Shown here: in pieces, positions 6,641-14,731 of the stretch | Layout of the letters: every line of letters starts with the position of its first letter | Position numbering within the stretch: the first letter of the stretch is position 1 | Assembly (NCBI GenBank): GCA_019242135.1 | Contig: JAFAWC010000090.1 | Coordinates: 1-19,314 of the forward strand | Length of the DNA stretch: 19,314 bases | Source of the DNA: Mycobacteriaceae bacterium | GTDB taxonomy: Bacteria > Actinomycetota > Actinomycetes > Mycobacteriales > Mycobacteriaceae | Direction of reading: 5' to 3' | Position numbers and translations under genes: made by a program | The notes under the pieces: generated by a model | The model's database searches: none | The model's input: the letters and a program-made list of their open reading frames with translations, nothing else | Told to the model about the DNA's origin: nothing

Positions 6641-7414
6641 TTGACCGGCGCGCTGTTCTACGTCGACGCGCTTCCTTCCGTCGGGGCCGTGGTGACGGTG
6701 TCAGGCGACGACGGTTTTCATGCCGCGACCGTGCGCCGGCTGCGGCGCGGCGAACGGCTGATGCTGGGCGACGGCGCCGGCGAACTGGCCTGGTGCGAGG
6801 TCGACGACGTCGACCGCACGCAGCTGCGCACCCGCCTACTGCACCGCTGGCACGTTCCGCTCCCGACACCGTCCGTGACGGTGGTGCAGGCGCTGCCGAA
6901 GTCCGAGCGCTTCCAGTTGGCGATCGAATCGGCCACCGAAGCGGGTGCGGACGCGTTCGTGGCGTGGCAGGCCGCCCGGTGCGTGGCCCGCTGGGACGGC
7001 GCGAAAGCCGACAAAGGGCTGCGACGATGGCGTGCGGTTGCGCGCTCGGCCGCGATGCAGTCCCGCCGCGCCTACATTCCAGCGGTGTCCGGTCCGGTCG
7101 TTACCCGACAGGTGGCGCTGCGGGCCGAGACGGACGGTGTGCTCGTACTGCACGAGTCTGCCGCCGAGGTGATGTCGGAAAAACATGTGGCACAGGTGGA
7201 CTCGCTGACCATTGTGGTCGGGCCAGAAGGCGGCATCAGCGATACCGAGCTGATGGAGTTGACGAACGCCGGCGCGGTGGCCGTGCGTCTTGGTCCGACG
7301 GTCCTGCGCACGTCGACCGCCGCCGCGGTCGCGCTCGGCGCGCTCGGGGTGCTGACCGGGCGCTGGCACTCGTCAGACCCCGACGCTCTGGGCGCAGGGG
7401 GTTCTCGGCGGTAG
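6641..7414 (+). CDS. rsmE: 16S rRNA (uracil1498-N3)-methyltransferase RsmE
   Basis: A 257-residue SPOUT-class methyltransferase that methylates N3 of U1498 in 16S rRNA of the 30S subunit using SAM. Diagnostic blocks are [10 protein letters not shown] (about 81-90), VVGPEGGIS (192-200) and [17 protein letters not shown] (217-232); the last two form the trefoil-knot SAM site. The TTG at 6641 gives [12 protein letters not shown], matching the normal N-terminus, and sits 1 nt after the dnaJ2 stop, consistent with coupling. An in-frame GTG at 6593 inside dnaJ2 would add 16 unconserved residues. No strong Shine-Dalgarno is seen, so the exact start is the least certain part. Confidence 0.92.
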   Translation: MTGALFYVDALPSVGAVVTVSGDDGFHAATVRRLRRGERLMLGDGAGELAWCEVDDVDRTQLRTRLLHRWHVPLPTPSVTVVQALPKSERFQLAIESATEAGADAFVAWQAARCVARWDGAKADKGLRRWRAVARSAAMQSRRAYIPAVSGPVVTRQVALRAETDGVLVLHESAAEVMSEKHVAQVDSLTIVVGPEGGISDTELMELTNAGAVAVRLGPTVLRTSTAAAVALGALGVLTGRWHSSDPDALGAGGSRR

Positions 7415-7447
7415 ACTGGACCGCGTCGGCAAACCCCCGAGGATGGC

Positions 7448-7471
7448 ATGACAGAAAGCAGGCACCGGTAA
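7448..7471 (+). CDS. Possible 7-codon mini-ORF upstream of phoH
   Basis: ATG at 7448 opens MTESRHR and stops at TAA 7469-7471, 4 nt before the phoH GTG. CGAGGA (7437-7442) provides a Shine-Dalgarno-like sequence at 5-6 nt spacing, better than anything in front of phoH. It could feed ribosomes to phoH by reinitiation, or be chance. There is no conservation evidence. Confidence 0.25.
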   Translation: MTESRHR

Positions 7472-7475
7472 CCAC

Positions 7476-8519
7476 GTGACGCCCAGCGAGACAAACGCTG
7501 CCCCGACCCCCACCGTTCGCAGCAGCATCGATGTTCCGCCCGACCTCATCGTGGGCCTGCTGGGTTCCGCCGACGAAAACCTGCGGGCACTGGAGCGCAC
7601 GCTCTCCGCGCAGCTGCACGCCCGCGGCAACACCGTCACCCTGTCCGGCTCACCCGCCGACGTCGCGCTGGCCGAACGCGTCGTCACGGAGCTGATCGCG
7701 TTGGTCGCGGGCGGGCAGACTCTGACACCGGAAGTGGTGCGCCACAGCGTTGCGATGCTCACCGGCGACACCACCGAATCACCGGCCGAGGTGCTCAGCC
7801 TGGACATCTTGTCCCGGCGCGGCAAGACAATTCGGCCCAAGACGCTCAACCAGAAGCGCTATGTCGACGCGATCGACGCGAACACGATCGTGTTCGCCAT
7901 CGGCCCGGCCGGCACCGGCAAGACCTATCTCGCGATGGCCAAGGCGGTCAACGCCTTGCAGAGCAAGCAGGTGACCCGCATCATCCTGACCAGGCCGGCG
8001 GTGGAAGCCGGTGAACGCCTTGGCTTTCTGCCCGGCACGCTGAGCGAGAAGATCGACCCGTACCTGCGGCCGCTGTATGACGCACTGCACGACATGATGG
8101 ATCCCGACGTGATCGCCAAGCTGATGAGCGCCGGTGTCATCGAGGTCGCTCCGCTGGCCTACATGCGGGGCCGGACGATCAACTCTGCATTCATCATCCT
8201 CGACGAGGCGCAGAACACCACGCCCCAACAGATGAAGATGTTTCTGACCCGCTTGGGCTTCGATTCGAAAATGGTTGTCACGGGCGACATCACACAGGTT
8301 GACCTGCCCAGCGGCACGACGTCGGGATTGCGCGCCGCCGTCGGCATCCTCGATGGCATCGAGGGAATCCACGTGGCGGAGTTGACAAGTGCCGACGTGG
8401 TCCGCCACCGCCTGGTCGCCGACATCGTCGACGCCTACGCCCGGGCGGAGGATTCGTCGCTGTCGATGAACCGCGCGCAGCGGCGGGCGGCGGGTGCGCG
8501 TTCGCACAGGACCCGCTAA
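7476..8519 (+). CDS. phoH: PhoH-family ATPase (PhoH1)
   Basis: A 347-residue P-loop NTPase. The N-terminal PhoH domain covers about residues 20-125. Walker A is GPAGTGKT at 143-150 and Walker B is ILDEAQNT at 241-248. A downstream [12 protein letters not shown] block completes the helicase-like core. Homologues are implicated in RNA metabolism; the conserved placement directly before ybeY and era points to rRNA processing or ribosome assembly. This is the standalone PhoH1 type, not the PIN-fused PhoH2. The GTG start matches the mycobacterial N-terminus pattern, with the diagnostic [10 protein letters not shown] about 15 residues in. ybeY follows after 5 nt. Confidence 0.93.
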   Translation: MTPSETNAAPTPTVRSSIDVPPDLIVGLLGSADENLRALERTLSAQLHARGNTVTLSGSPADVALAERVVTELIALVAGGQTLTPEVVRHSVAMLTGDTTESPAEVLSLDILSRRGKTIRPKTLNQKRYVDAIDANTIVFAIGPAGTGKTYLAMAKAVNALQSKQVTRIILTRPAVEAGERLGFLPGTLSEKIDPYLRPLYDALHDMMDPDVIAKLMSAGVIEVAPLAYMRGRTINSAFIILDEAQNTTPQQMKMFLTRLGFDSKMVVTGDITQVDLPSGTTSGLRAAVGILDGIEGIHVAELTSADVVRHRLVADIVDAYARAEDSSLSMNRAQRRAAGARSHRTR

Positions 8520-8524
8520 ATAAC

Positions 8525-9061
8525 ATGAGTATCGAGGTAGCCAACGAGTCGGGCCTCGACGTCTCCGAGGATGAGCTGATCAGCGTCGCGCGTTTCGTGA
8601 TCGACAAGATGAACGTTCATCCGGGCGCCGAATTGTCGATGGTGCTGCTGGACAGCACCTCCATGGCCGACCTGCACATGCGGTGGATGGATCTGCCGGG
8701 CCCGACCGACGTGATGAGCTTTCCGATGGATGAGCTCGAGCCCGGCGGGCGTCCCGACGCGCCCGAGCCGGGGCCGGCGGTGCTCGGCGACATCGTGTTG
8801 TGCCCCGAGTTCGCCGCCGAACAGGCGGCCGCCGCGGGGCACTCGCTCGGACATGAGTTGGCGCTGCTCACGATCCACGGCGTGCTGCATCTCCTGGGCT
8901 ACGACCATGCCGAACCCGATGAGGAGAAGGAGATGTTCGCGCTGCAGCGCCAACTTCTCGAGGAATGGGTCGCCGATCAGGTGCTCGCGTACCACCAAGA
9001 CCGCCAGAACGAGAGAGACCGTCGGCTGCTGGACAAGTCACGGTATTTCGACGAGCCGTGA
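8525..9061 (+). CDS. ybeY: rRNA maturation endoribonuclease YbeY
   Basis: A 178-residue zinc-dependent protein of the UPF0054 family, needed for 16S rRNA 3'-end maturation and ribosome quality control. The zinc motif is [11 protein letters not shown] with ligands H118, H122 and H128. Upstream lies the family signature [12 protein letters not shown] (about 59-70), then LGDIVLCPE. The acidic C-terminal tail after residue 155 is longer than in E. coli but usual in mycobacteria. It sits 5 nt after phoH and its stop overlaps the next gene's GTG by 4 nt (GTGA), so the cluster is tightly coupled. Confidence 0.95.
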   Translation: MSIEVANESGLDVSEDELISVARFVIDKMNVHPGAELSMVLLDSTSMADLHMRWMDLPGPTDVMSFPMDELEPGGRPDAPEPGPAVLGDIVLCPEFAAEQAAAAGHSLGHELALLTIHGVLHLLGYDHAEPDEEKEMFALQRQLLEEWVADQVLAYHQDRQNERDRRLLDKSRYFDEP

Positions 9062-10356
9062 ACGGCATCAACGCGCTTGTCGGTGCGATCGCGCTGATTG
9101 CTCTGGGCGGATTGTTCGCCGCCGTCGACGCCGCCCTGAGCACGGTGTCGCTGGCCCGAGTCGAGGAACTGGTGCGCGACGAACGCCCGGGCGCCGCGCG
9201 GCTGGCCCGGGTGATGACCGAGCGGCCGCGCTACATCAACTTGATCGTACTGCTGCGCATTACCTGCGAGGCGGCCGCGACCGTGCTGCTGGTCGCCTTC
9301 CTGTGGGATGACCTCAGCATGAAGTGGGGCCTCGTCGTCGCCGCGGCGCTGATGGTGGTGATCAGCTTCGTCGCCATCGGCGTCGCCCCCCGAACGTTGG
9401 GCCGCCAGCACGCCTACTCGATCGCATTGGCGTCCGCCCTTCCGCTGCAACTTATTTCGGTGCTGCTGACGCCGATCAGCCGTCTGCTGGTGCTGCTCGG
9501 CAATCTGCTGACCCCCGGGCGCGGCTTTCGCAACGGCCCGTTCGCATCCGAGATCGAGCTTCGCGAGGTCGTGGACCTGGCACAGCAGCGGGGGGTGGTG
9601 GCCGACGAGGAACGCCGGATGATCCAGTCGGTGTTCGAGCTGGGTGATACCCCGGCGCGCGAGGTGATGGTGCCGCGCACCGAGATGGTCTGGATCGAGA
9701 ACGACAAGAACGCCGGGCAGGCCACGTCGCTGGCCGTGCGCAGCGGGCACTCTCGCATCCCGGTGATCGGTGAGAACGTCGACGACATCGTCGGCGTCGT
9801 CTACCTCAAGGACCTTGTCCAGCAGACCTACTACTCGCGCAACGGCGGCCGCGACACCAAGGTCACCGAGGTGATGCGGCCGCCGGTGTTCGTGCCGGAC
9901 TTAAAGCCGCTGGATGTCCTGTTGCGCGAGATGCAGCGCACCCACAATCACATGGCGCTGCTGGTCGACGAATACGGGGCGATCGCCGGCCTGGTCACGA
10001 TCGAGGACGTGATCGAGGAGATCGTGGGCGAGATCGCCGACGAATACGACACCGACGAGGTCGCGCCGATCGAGGATCTCGGTGATAAGAACTTCCGGGT
10101 GTCGGCCCGGCTGCCGATCGAGGACGTCGGCGAACTCTACGACGTCGAATTCGGCGATGACCTCGACGTCGACACCGTGGGCGGGCTGTTGGCACTTGAG
10201 CTCGGCCGGGTGCCCCTCCCGGGCGCCGAGGTCCTTACCCACGGCCTCCGGCTGCGCGCCGAGGGCGGCCACGACCACCGCGGGCGGGTACGCATCGGCA
10301 CCGTGCTGGTCAGCCCGGATGAGCGTGAGGAGAACGGTGACCGATCGGCTCGGTGA
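9058..10356 (+). CDS. CNNM/CorC-family transporter with CBS pair (Rv2366c-like)
   Basis: A 432-residue membrane protein. The N-terminal CNNM/DUF21 domain has three to four membrane segments in residues 5-150. The CBS pair covers about 203-325 ([67 protein letters not shown]). A CorC/HlyC C-terminal domain follows from about 340 to 420. Relatives act in magnesium or cobalt efflux; nucleotide binding to the CBS pair is known in the family. The GTG at 9058 overlaps the ybeY stop. A longer upstream frame (from 8965) lies inside ybeY and is rejected. The next gene starts 20 nt before this one ends. Confidence 0.88.
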   Translation: MNGINALVGAIALIALGGLFAAVDAALSTVSLARVEELVRDERPGAARLARVMTERPRYINLIVLLRITCEAAATVLLVAFLWDDLSMKWGLVVAAALMVVISFVAIGVAPRTLGRQHAYSIALASALPLQLISVLLTPISRLLVLLGNLLTPGRGFRNGPFASEIELREVVDLAQQRGVVADEERRMIQSVFELGDTPAREVMVPRTEMVWIENDKNAGQATSLAVRSGHSRIPVIGENVDDIVGVVYLKDLVQQTYYSRNGGRDTKVTEVMRPPVFVPDLKPLDVLLREMQRTHNHMALLVDEYGAIAGLVTIEDVIEEIVGEIADEYDTDEVAPIEDLGDKNFRVSARLPIEDVGELYDVEFGDDLDVDTVGGLLALELGRVPLPGAEVLTHGLRLRAEGGHDHRGRVRIGTVLVSPDEREENGDRSAR

Positions 10357-10657
10357 CGAGGACGGCAAGCTGGTAATTCTGGCCCGGGGTGCGATGGGCC
10401 GCGCGGAGGCCTCCAGCGGTGCCGCGGTGCGCGACACCGATGGCCGCACATACGCCGGTGCGCCCGTTGACCTCTCGACACTGCGCCTGACCGCATTACA
10501 GGCGGCGGTGTCCGCGGCGGTGTCCAGCGGTGCGACCGCGTTGGAGGCGGCGGTGCTGGTGGGCGGCGACACAAACGACGTCGGCGTCGCCGCCGTGCGC
10601 GAGCTGTCCCCAACGGCGGCGATCATCCTCACCGACCGCTCCGGGCACCCGGTCTAG
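10337..10657 (+). CDS. Cytidine deaminase-like protein lacking the zinc site (Rv2365c-like)
   Basis: A 106-residue protein in the slot between the CorC-like gene and era, where many actinobacteria carry a cytidine deaminase family gene. The alpha/beta pattern (NSSG-like [21 protein letters not shown], then [18 protein letters not shown] and IILTD) fits the fold. The zinc-ligand/catalytic [C/H]AE motif is replaced by TAL, and no PCxxC ligand motif is present. It should therefore be catalytically dead as a deaminase and may act as a binding or structural protein. GTG at 10337 has GAGGAGAAC directly upstream. It overlaps the previous gene by 20 nt. Assignment rests on context and fold pattern. 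Confidence 0.72.
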   Translation: MTDRLGDEDGKLVILARGAMGRAEASSGAAVRDTDGRTYAGAPVDLSTLRLTALQAAVSAAVSSGATALEAAVLVGGDTNDVGVAAVRELSPTAAIILTDRSGHPV

Positions 10658-10734
10658 GCGCCGACCGTGCGTCCATTGCGAAAAAGTCGGTCGGATTTCG
10701 CACTGTGCGCACGTTCGGCGACGAGCCGGCATCG

Positions 10735-11637
10735 ATGACCGACTTCCGCTCCGGCTTCGTCTGTTTCGTGGGCCGGCCCAACACCGGCAAGTCGACGCTG
10801 ATGAACGCCCTTGTCGGCGCCAAGGTCGCGATCACCTCGAACCGGCCACAGACCACCCGCCACACGATCCGGGGCATCGTGCACCGGAAGGACTTCCAGA
10901 TCGTCCTCGTCGACACCCCGGGGCTGCACCGGCCGAGGACACTTCTCGGCAAGCGGCTGAATGACCTGGTGCGCGACACCTACGGCGAGGTCGACGTCAT
11001 CGGGCTGTGCATCCCGGCCGACGAGGTCATCGGGCCCGGTGACCGCTGGATTTTCCAGCAGATCCGCGCTGTGGCACCCGACACGACGCTGGTCATCGTC
11101 GTCACCAAGATCGACAAGGTGCCCAAGTCAAGGGTGGCCGAACAACTCGCCGCTGTCGGTGAGCTGGTCGGCGACGCCGCCGCCGACATCGTGCCGGTCT
11201 CGGCGGCCACCGGTCAGCAGATGGACGTGCTAATCGACGTGCTCGCCTCACAGCTGCCGCCCGGCCCGGCGTTCTACCCCGACGGTGAACTCACCGATGA
11301 ACCGGAAGAGGTGCTGATGGCGGAGCTCATCCGGGAGGCGGCGCTGGAAGGTGTGCGCGACGAGCTGCCGCACTCGCTGGCCGTGGTCATCGACGAGGTG
11401 AACCCCCGTCCGGACCGCGATGACCTGATCGACGTGTACGCGATCCTCTACGTCGAGCGCGACAGCCAGAAAGGCATCGTCATCGGCAAGGGCGGCGCCC
11501 GCCTGCGTGATGTGGGGATCGCCGCGCGCACCCAGATCGAGAAGCTGCTGGGCACGAAGATCTACCTCGACCTGCGCGTCAAGATCGCCAAGAATTGGCA
11601 GCGCGACCCCAAACAGCTTGGCAGGCTTGGTTTTTAG
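10735..11637 (+). CDS. era: GTPase Era
   Basis: A 300-residue GTPase that binds the 3' end of 16S rRNA during 30S assembly. G1 is GRPNTGKS at 13-20, G2 lies in the TTRHTIRGI region, G3 is DTPG in LVDTPGLHRP, and G4 is TKID. The C-terminal KH RNA-binding domain carries GIVIGKGGARLRDVG followed by VYLDLRVKIAKNWQRDP-like sequence (here KIYLDLRVKIAKNW). The ATG at 10735 gives MTDFRSGFVCFVG, matching mycobacterial Era. An in-frame GTG at 10705 would add ten residues. A 77-nt gap from the upstream gene shows no clear promoter. Its stop codon overlaps the stop of the convergent CAP gene. Confidence 0.95.
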   Translation: MTDFRSGFVCFVGRPNTGKSTLMNALVGAKVAITSNRPQTTRHTIRGIVHRKDFQIVLVDTPGLHRPRTLLGKRLNDLVRDTYGEVDVIGLCIPADEVIGPGDRWIFQQIRAVAPDTTLVIVVTKIDKVPKSRVAEQLAAVGELVGDAAADIVPVSAATGQQMDVLIDVLASQLPPGPAFYPDGELTDEPEEVLMAELIREAALEGVRDELPHSLAVVIDEVNPRPDRDDLIDVYAILYVERDSQKGIVIGKGGARLRDVGIAARTQIEKLLGTKIYLDLRVKIAKNWQRDPKQLGRLGF

Positions 11638-12098
11638 GACGCCGTGAAATCCCCGACCGCGGTCATCTTGTTGCCGTCGGAGGCGGTGGCGAACCCACCC
11701 GCGGTGAATGCGCAGTTCACGATGATCGAGCGGTGCCCGGGACTCTTCATCCACAGGTCAAGCGCCGCGGCGGGAGTCGCGAGCGCCCCGGTGCCCCAGT
11801 CGACGATCTCGCCCGAGCCCGCGGTCTGGCCGTAGCCGGCGTCGGCGATGCGGCCCTGCGGGGACGAGCCGTCCGAGCCGGTGTGCCCGTCCACCCCGTT
11901 CCTGAGCATGTCGTCGGCGTGCCGCTGCGCCGCCGCGCTCAACCGCGGGTCATAACTGAGGGGTGCGCACGGGCGCAGCCGGTTCACGCCGTCATACACC
12001 GTGGTACCCCGGTCGTCTGCGTGAGCGGGGTGAGCGCCGACGATGCCGAGCAACCCGACAAGACAGACCGGCAATGCACCCGCGGCCTTCGTAGCCAT
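11634..12098 (-). CDS. Secreted CAP-domain (SCP/PR-1-like) protein
   Basis: A 154-residue exported protein. The start MATKAAGALPVCLVGLLG with a hydrophobic core and AHA-DD junction near residue 28 is a typical Sec signal peptide; there is no lipobox. The CAP domain follows: VNRLRPCAPLSYDPRLSAAAQRHADDM, GHTGSDGSSPQGRI, SGEIVDWG and SPGHRSIIVNC. The two histidines (in GHTG and GHRS) and the glutamate in SGEI correspond to the CAP cavity residues. Two cysteines could form a disulfide. Proposed roles of bacterial CAP proteins vary, so no substrate is claimed. The ATG at 12098 is chosen because the signal peptide starts there and GGGGCAGG lies just upstream; an ATG at 12203 would put 35 polar residues ahead of it. 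In M. tuberculosis this position holds amiA2 instead. Confidence 0.83.
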   Translation of the reverse strand: MATKAAGALPVCLVGLLGIVGAHPAHADDRGTTVYDGVNRLRPCAPLSYDPRLSAAAQRHADDMLRNGVDGHTGSDGSSPQGRIADAGYGQTAGSGEIVDWGTGALATPAAALDLWMKSPGHRSIIVNCAFTAGGFATASDGNKMTAVGDFTAS

Positions 12099-12236
12099 TG
12101 CCTGCCCCCTGAAAATGACTCCTGCTGCAGTCACAGCAAACCAACTGTAGCCATCCCAGCCGCCCCGAACAGCCGAAACGCGACAGATCGGCGATGCCTC
12201 CAATGTTGTTTCAGAGAACAGTGCGAAACTGAGTCA
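12099..12236. promoter_or_regulatory. Divergent CAP gene-recO promoter region
   Basis: This 138-nt gap carries promoters for both flanking genes. GAAACT at 12225-12230 ends 6 nt before the recO ATG, which suits a leaderless recO transcript. On the CAP side an inverted repeat TGACT-N8-AGTCA (12116-12133) lies 18-35 nt ahead of the CAP start codon and could be an operator or chance. No LexA-type box was seen. Confidence 0.4.
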
Positions 12237-12971
12237 ATGCGGTTGTACCGGGACCGGGCGGTTGTGCTGCGCCAGCACAAGCTCGGCGAGGCTGACCGAA
12301 TCGTCACCCTGCTCACCCGTGAGCACGGACTTGTGCGTGCGGTGGCCAAGGGGGTGAGGCGCACGCGGAGCAAGTTCGGTGCCCGGCTGGAGCCGTTCGC
12401 CCACATCGACGTTCAGCTCTATCCCGGCCGCAACCTTGACATCGTCACGCAGGTGCAGTCCATCGACGCGTTCGCCGCCGACATCGTCAGCGACTACGGC
12501 CGCTACACCTGCGCGTGCGCGGTGCTGGAAACCGCGGAGCGGCTGGCCGGCGAAGAGCGGGCACCTGTTCCCGCGTTGCACCGGCTCACCGTCGGCGCGT
12601 TGCGCGCGGTGGCCGACGGTGTGCATCCGAGCGAGCTGGTGCTGGACGCATATCTGCTGCGCGCCATGGGAATCGCCGGGTGGGCGCCGGCGCTGACCGA
12701 GTGCGCTCGCTGTGCGGAGCCCGGGCCGCATCGGGCGTTCCATGTCGCGGCGGGGGGCAGCGTGTGTGTGCACTGCCGGCCCGCCGGGTCATCCACGCCG
12801 CCGGCGGGGGTGCTGGATCTGATGTCCGCACTGCACGACGGCGACTGGGATTTCGCGCTGGCCGCGCCGCTGTCGTATCGCAGCCACGCCAGCGGTCTGG
12901 TGGCCGCGCACCTGCAGTGGCATCTCGAACGTCAACTGAGGACGTTGGCGCTGGTGGAAAGGCACCGATGA
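12237..12971 (+). CDS. recO: DNA repair protein RecO
   Basis: A 244-residue recombination mediator that works with RecR to load RecA on SSB-coated gaps and anneals single strands. The N-terminal OB fold begins MRLYRDRAVVLRQHKLGEADRIVTLLTREHGLVRAVAKG, typical of the family. A helical domain follows, with a zinc-finger of four cysteines C156-AR-C159 and C177-VH-C180. The ATG at 12237 matches the normal N-terminus and is preceded by GAAACT rather than a Shine-Dalgarno, so initiation is probably leaderless. The stop overlaps the ATG of a 32-bp tandem repeat that leads into uppS. Confidence 0.95.
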   Translation: MRLYRDRAVVLRQHKLGEADRIVTLLTREHGLVRAVAKGVRRTRSKFGARLEPFAHIDVQLYPGRNLDIVTQVQSIDAFAADIVSDYGRYTCACAVLETAERLAGEERAPVPALHRLTVGALRAVADGVHPSELVLDAYLLRAMGIAGWAPALTECARCAEPGPHRAFHVAAGGSVCVHCRPAGSSTPPAGVLDLMSALHDGDWDFALAAPLSYRSHASGLVAAHLQWHLERQLRTLALVERHR

Positions 12972-13003
12972 GCGCTTGCGCGAAGAGCAGAAGACCCCGA
13001 TGA
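12968..13003 (+). CDS. Putative 11-residue mini-ORF (first repeat copy)
   Basis: ATGA-coupled to the recO stop, it encodes [11 protein letters not shown] and ends at TGA 13001-13003, which overlaps the next ATG. It may serve only to pass ribosomes onward. There is no evidence for a functional peptide. Confidence 0.3.
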   Translation: MSACAKSRRPR

Positions 13004-13035
13004 GCGCTTGCGCGAAGAGCAGAAAAGCCCGATGA
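13000..13035 (+). CDS. Putative 11-residue mini-ORF (second repeat copy)
   Basis: It encodes [11 protein letters not shown] and differs from the first mini-ORF at only two residues. Its TGA at 13033-13035 overlaps the uppS ATG. GAAGAGCAGAA in the first copy is its only ribosome-binding-like sequence. Confidence 0.3.
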   Translation: MSACAKSRKAR

Positions 13036-13943
13036 GCCGCCTGGACGAAGAGCAGAAGAAGCGCAAGTACGCGAGGAAACGGCCCGCGTTCCCGCAGCTC
13101 CCCCCCGCGCCCGACGACTATCCGACCTTCCCCGACAAGTCGACGTGGCCGGTCATCTTCCCGAGTCTGCCGCCCGTAGCCGGCGGCGGCCCCAGACGTC
13201 CGCCGCAACACACCTCAAAGGCCGTCCCGCCGGAGATCCCGGCCGATCAGTTGCCCAATCACGTCGCGATCGTGATGGACGGAAACGGCCGCTGGGCCAC
13301 CCAGCGCGGCTTGCACCGCACCGAGGGCCACAAGATGGGCGAGGCGGTGCTGATCGACATCACTTGCGGGGCGATCGAGCTGGGCATCAAACATCTTTCG
13401 GTGTATGCCTTCTCGACCGAGAATTGGAAACGCAGCCCCGAGGAGGTCCGTTTCCTGATGGGATTCAACCGTGAGGTGGTCGCACGCCGGCGCGAGAATC
13501 TGGACGCGATGGGGGTGCGGATGCGGTGGGTCGGATCCCGACCTCGCATGTGGCGCAGCGTGATCAAGGAATTCGAGATCGCCGAGCAGATGACCGTGAA
13601 CAACCGCGTGATCACCGTGAACTATTGCGTCAACTACGGTGGTCGCGCCGAAATCGCCGAAGCCGCAACTGCAATCAGCCGTGAAGTGGCCGCAGGCACT
13701 CTTAGCCCCGACCGCATCACCGAGGCGACGGTGGCCCGCCACCTGCAGCGTCCCGATATTCCCGACGTGGACTTGTTGCTGCGGACGTCGGGGGAGCAGC
13801 GCTCGAGCAACTTCATGATCTGGCAAGCGGCCTACGCCGAGTTCGTATTTCAGGACAAGCTGTGGCCTGACTACGACCGTCGAGATTTGTGGGCGGCGTG
13901 CGAGGAGTACGTCAACCGCAACCGACGGTTCGGCAGGGCGTGA
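13032..13943 (+). CDS. uppS: Decaprenyl/polyprenyl diphosphate synthase (cis-prenyltransferase, UppS)
   Basis: A 303-residue cis-prenyltransferase that extends allylic diphosphates with isopentenyl diphosphate to make the polyprenyl carrier for peptidoglycan and arabinogalactan. The M. tuberculosis counterpart Rv2361c makes decaprenyl (C50) diphosphate. The catalytic aspartate is D83 in [14 protein letters not shown]. Other signatures are [26 protein letters not shown] and the C-terminal [27 protein letters not shown]. The first 70 residues are a basic, proline-rich extension typical of mycobacteria. The ATG at 13032 is chosen from the ATGA coupling; an in-frame TTG at 13008 would add eight residues. 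Its stop overlaps the next gene (TGATG). Confidence 0.93.
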   Translation: MSRLDEEQKKRKYARKRPAFPQLPPAPDDYPTFPDKSTWPVIFPSLPPVAGGGPRRPPQHTSKAVPPEIPADQLPNHVAIVMDGNGRWATQRGLHRTEGHKMGEAVLIDITCGAIELGIKHLSVYAFSTENWKRSPEEVRFLMGFNREVVARRRENLDAMGVRMRWVGSRPRMWRSVIKEFEIAEQMTVNNRVITVNYCVNYGGRAEIAEAATAISREVAAGTLSPDRITEATVARHLQRPDIPDVDLLLRTSGEQRSSNFMIWQAAYAEFVFQDKLWPDYDRRDLWAACEEYVNRNRRFGRA

Positions 13944-14326
13944 TGGCCCTGGCGCAACGGCTCCGCGAGGTGTTGACGAGCGTGCTGCCGGTGACCGAGG
14001 AGGACGACGGCGCGCTGACGGTTCGCCACGACGGCACCCTGGCCTCGCTGCGGGTGGTCAGCATCGCCGACGGGCTGGAGTTGATCTCGCTGTCGCAGAT
14101 ATTGGCCTGGGACGTGCCGATGGACCGGCAGATCCGGATCAAAATCGCCGAACAGGCCCGCGACTCGATGCTCGGCACGGTCATCTTGATCGAGAAGAAG
14201 CGGATGGGCGAGGTGCTGCTGCGCTACAACTTCCCCGGCGCCGGCCTCACCGATGAGGCGTTGTGCACGCTGATCCTCATGGTGCTCAGCAAGGGTGCCG
14301 ACGTACGGCGCGCCCTTACCGAGTGA
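13943..14326 (+). CDS. YbjN-domain protein (Rv2360c-like)
   Basis: A 127-residue soluble protein of unknown function resembling YbjN/type III secretion chaperone-like domains. It has a helical start (ALAQRLREVLTSVLP), a beta-rich middle (GALTVRHDGTLASLRVVSI, GLELISLSQILAWDVP), and a helical end rich in aliphatic residues (LCTLILMVLSKGADVRRAL). There are no catalytic motifs. The ATG overlaps the uppS stop (TGATG), so the two are translationally coupled, as in M. tuberculosis. It ends 6 nt from the convergent zur stop. Confidence 0.8.
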   Translation: MALAQRLREVLTSVLPVTEEDDGALTVRHDGTLASLRVVSIADGLELISLSQILAWDVPMDRQIRIKIAEQARDSMLGTVILIEKKRMGEVLLRYNFPGAGLTDEALCTLILMVLSKGADVRRALTE

Positions 14327-14332
14327 GGCGGG

Positions 14333-14731
14333 CTAGGGGTCGGTCGCGCACGCGGCGCAGATGCCGAAGATCTCGATGGTGTGGCTGGCGTCCGAAAACC
14401 CGTGGGCCAACGCGACTTCTGCTGCCCACGCCTCGACCTGCCCGCCCTGCACCTCGACGGTGAAGCCGCACCGACGGCACACGAGGTGGTGGTGGTGGTA
14501 GGTGGAACACAGCCGGTACACCGACTCGCCGGTGTCGGTGCGCAGCGTGTCGACAGCACCGGCCGCCGCCATCGACTGCAGCCTGCGGTAGACGGTGGTC
14601 AGCCCGATGCCCTCGCCCCGCCTGCGCAGTTCGTCGTGAATATCCTGAGCAGAGCGGAACTCGTCGAGCGACTCGAGCAGGGCGGTGATCGCGACACGCT
14701 GACGGGTGCTGCGCACACTCGCTCCGGTCAC
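14333..14731 (-). CDS. zur: Zinc uptake regulator Zur (FurB)
   Basis: A 132-residue Fur-family repressor that senses zinc and represses zinc-uptake and alternative ribosomal protein genes. A winged helix covers about residues 1-75 (STRQRVAITALL, GLTTVYRRLQ). The structural zinc site is C85-RR-C88 with C125-AA-C128. A HHHH cluster (79-82) and H117 supply regulatory ligands. The GTG at 14731 overlaps the stop of smtB (GTGA), reproducing the Rv2358-Rv2359 operon of M. tuberculosis, where SmtB controls zur. Downstream only 6 nt separate it from the convergent YbjN-like gene. Confidence 0.94.
   Translation of the reverse strand: MTGASVRSTRQRVAITALLESLDEFRSAQDIHDELRRRGEGIGLTTVYRRLQSMAAAGAVDTLRTDTGESVYRLCSTYHHHHLVCRRCGFTVEVQGGQVEAWAAEVALAHGFSDASHTIEIFGICAACATDP

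Larger units (their letters stand above)
12968..13053 (+). repeat. Tandem 32-bp repeat at the recO-uppS junction with chained ATGA overlaps
   Basis: Two 32-bp copies (12968-12999, 13000-13031) differ at only three positions near their ends. A third, diverged copy begins at 13032 and is the start of uppS. Each copy begins ATGAGC and contains GAAGAGCAGAA before the next ATG. Because 32 is not a multiple of three, the first two ATGs open 11-codon ORFs ([11 protein letters not shown] and [11 protein letters not shown]). Each stops at a TGA overlapping the next ATG. The recO stop overlaps the first ATG the same way. This looks like recent tandem duplication of a translational-coupling junction. 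Confidence 0.85.

Noticed and set aside
12203..12215. TGTT-TCAGAG-AACA inverted repeat before recO, considered as an SOS box
   Set aside because: It lacks the GAAC/GTTC core of a mycobacterial LexA site and has only 4-nt arms.
14327..14332. Terminator between the YbjN-like gene and zur
   Set aside because: Only 6 nt separate the stop codons and no stem with a T-run is present.
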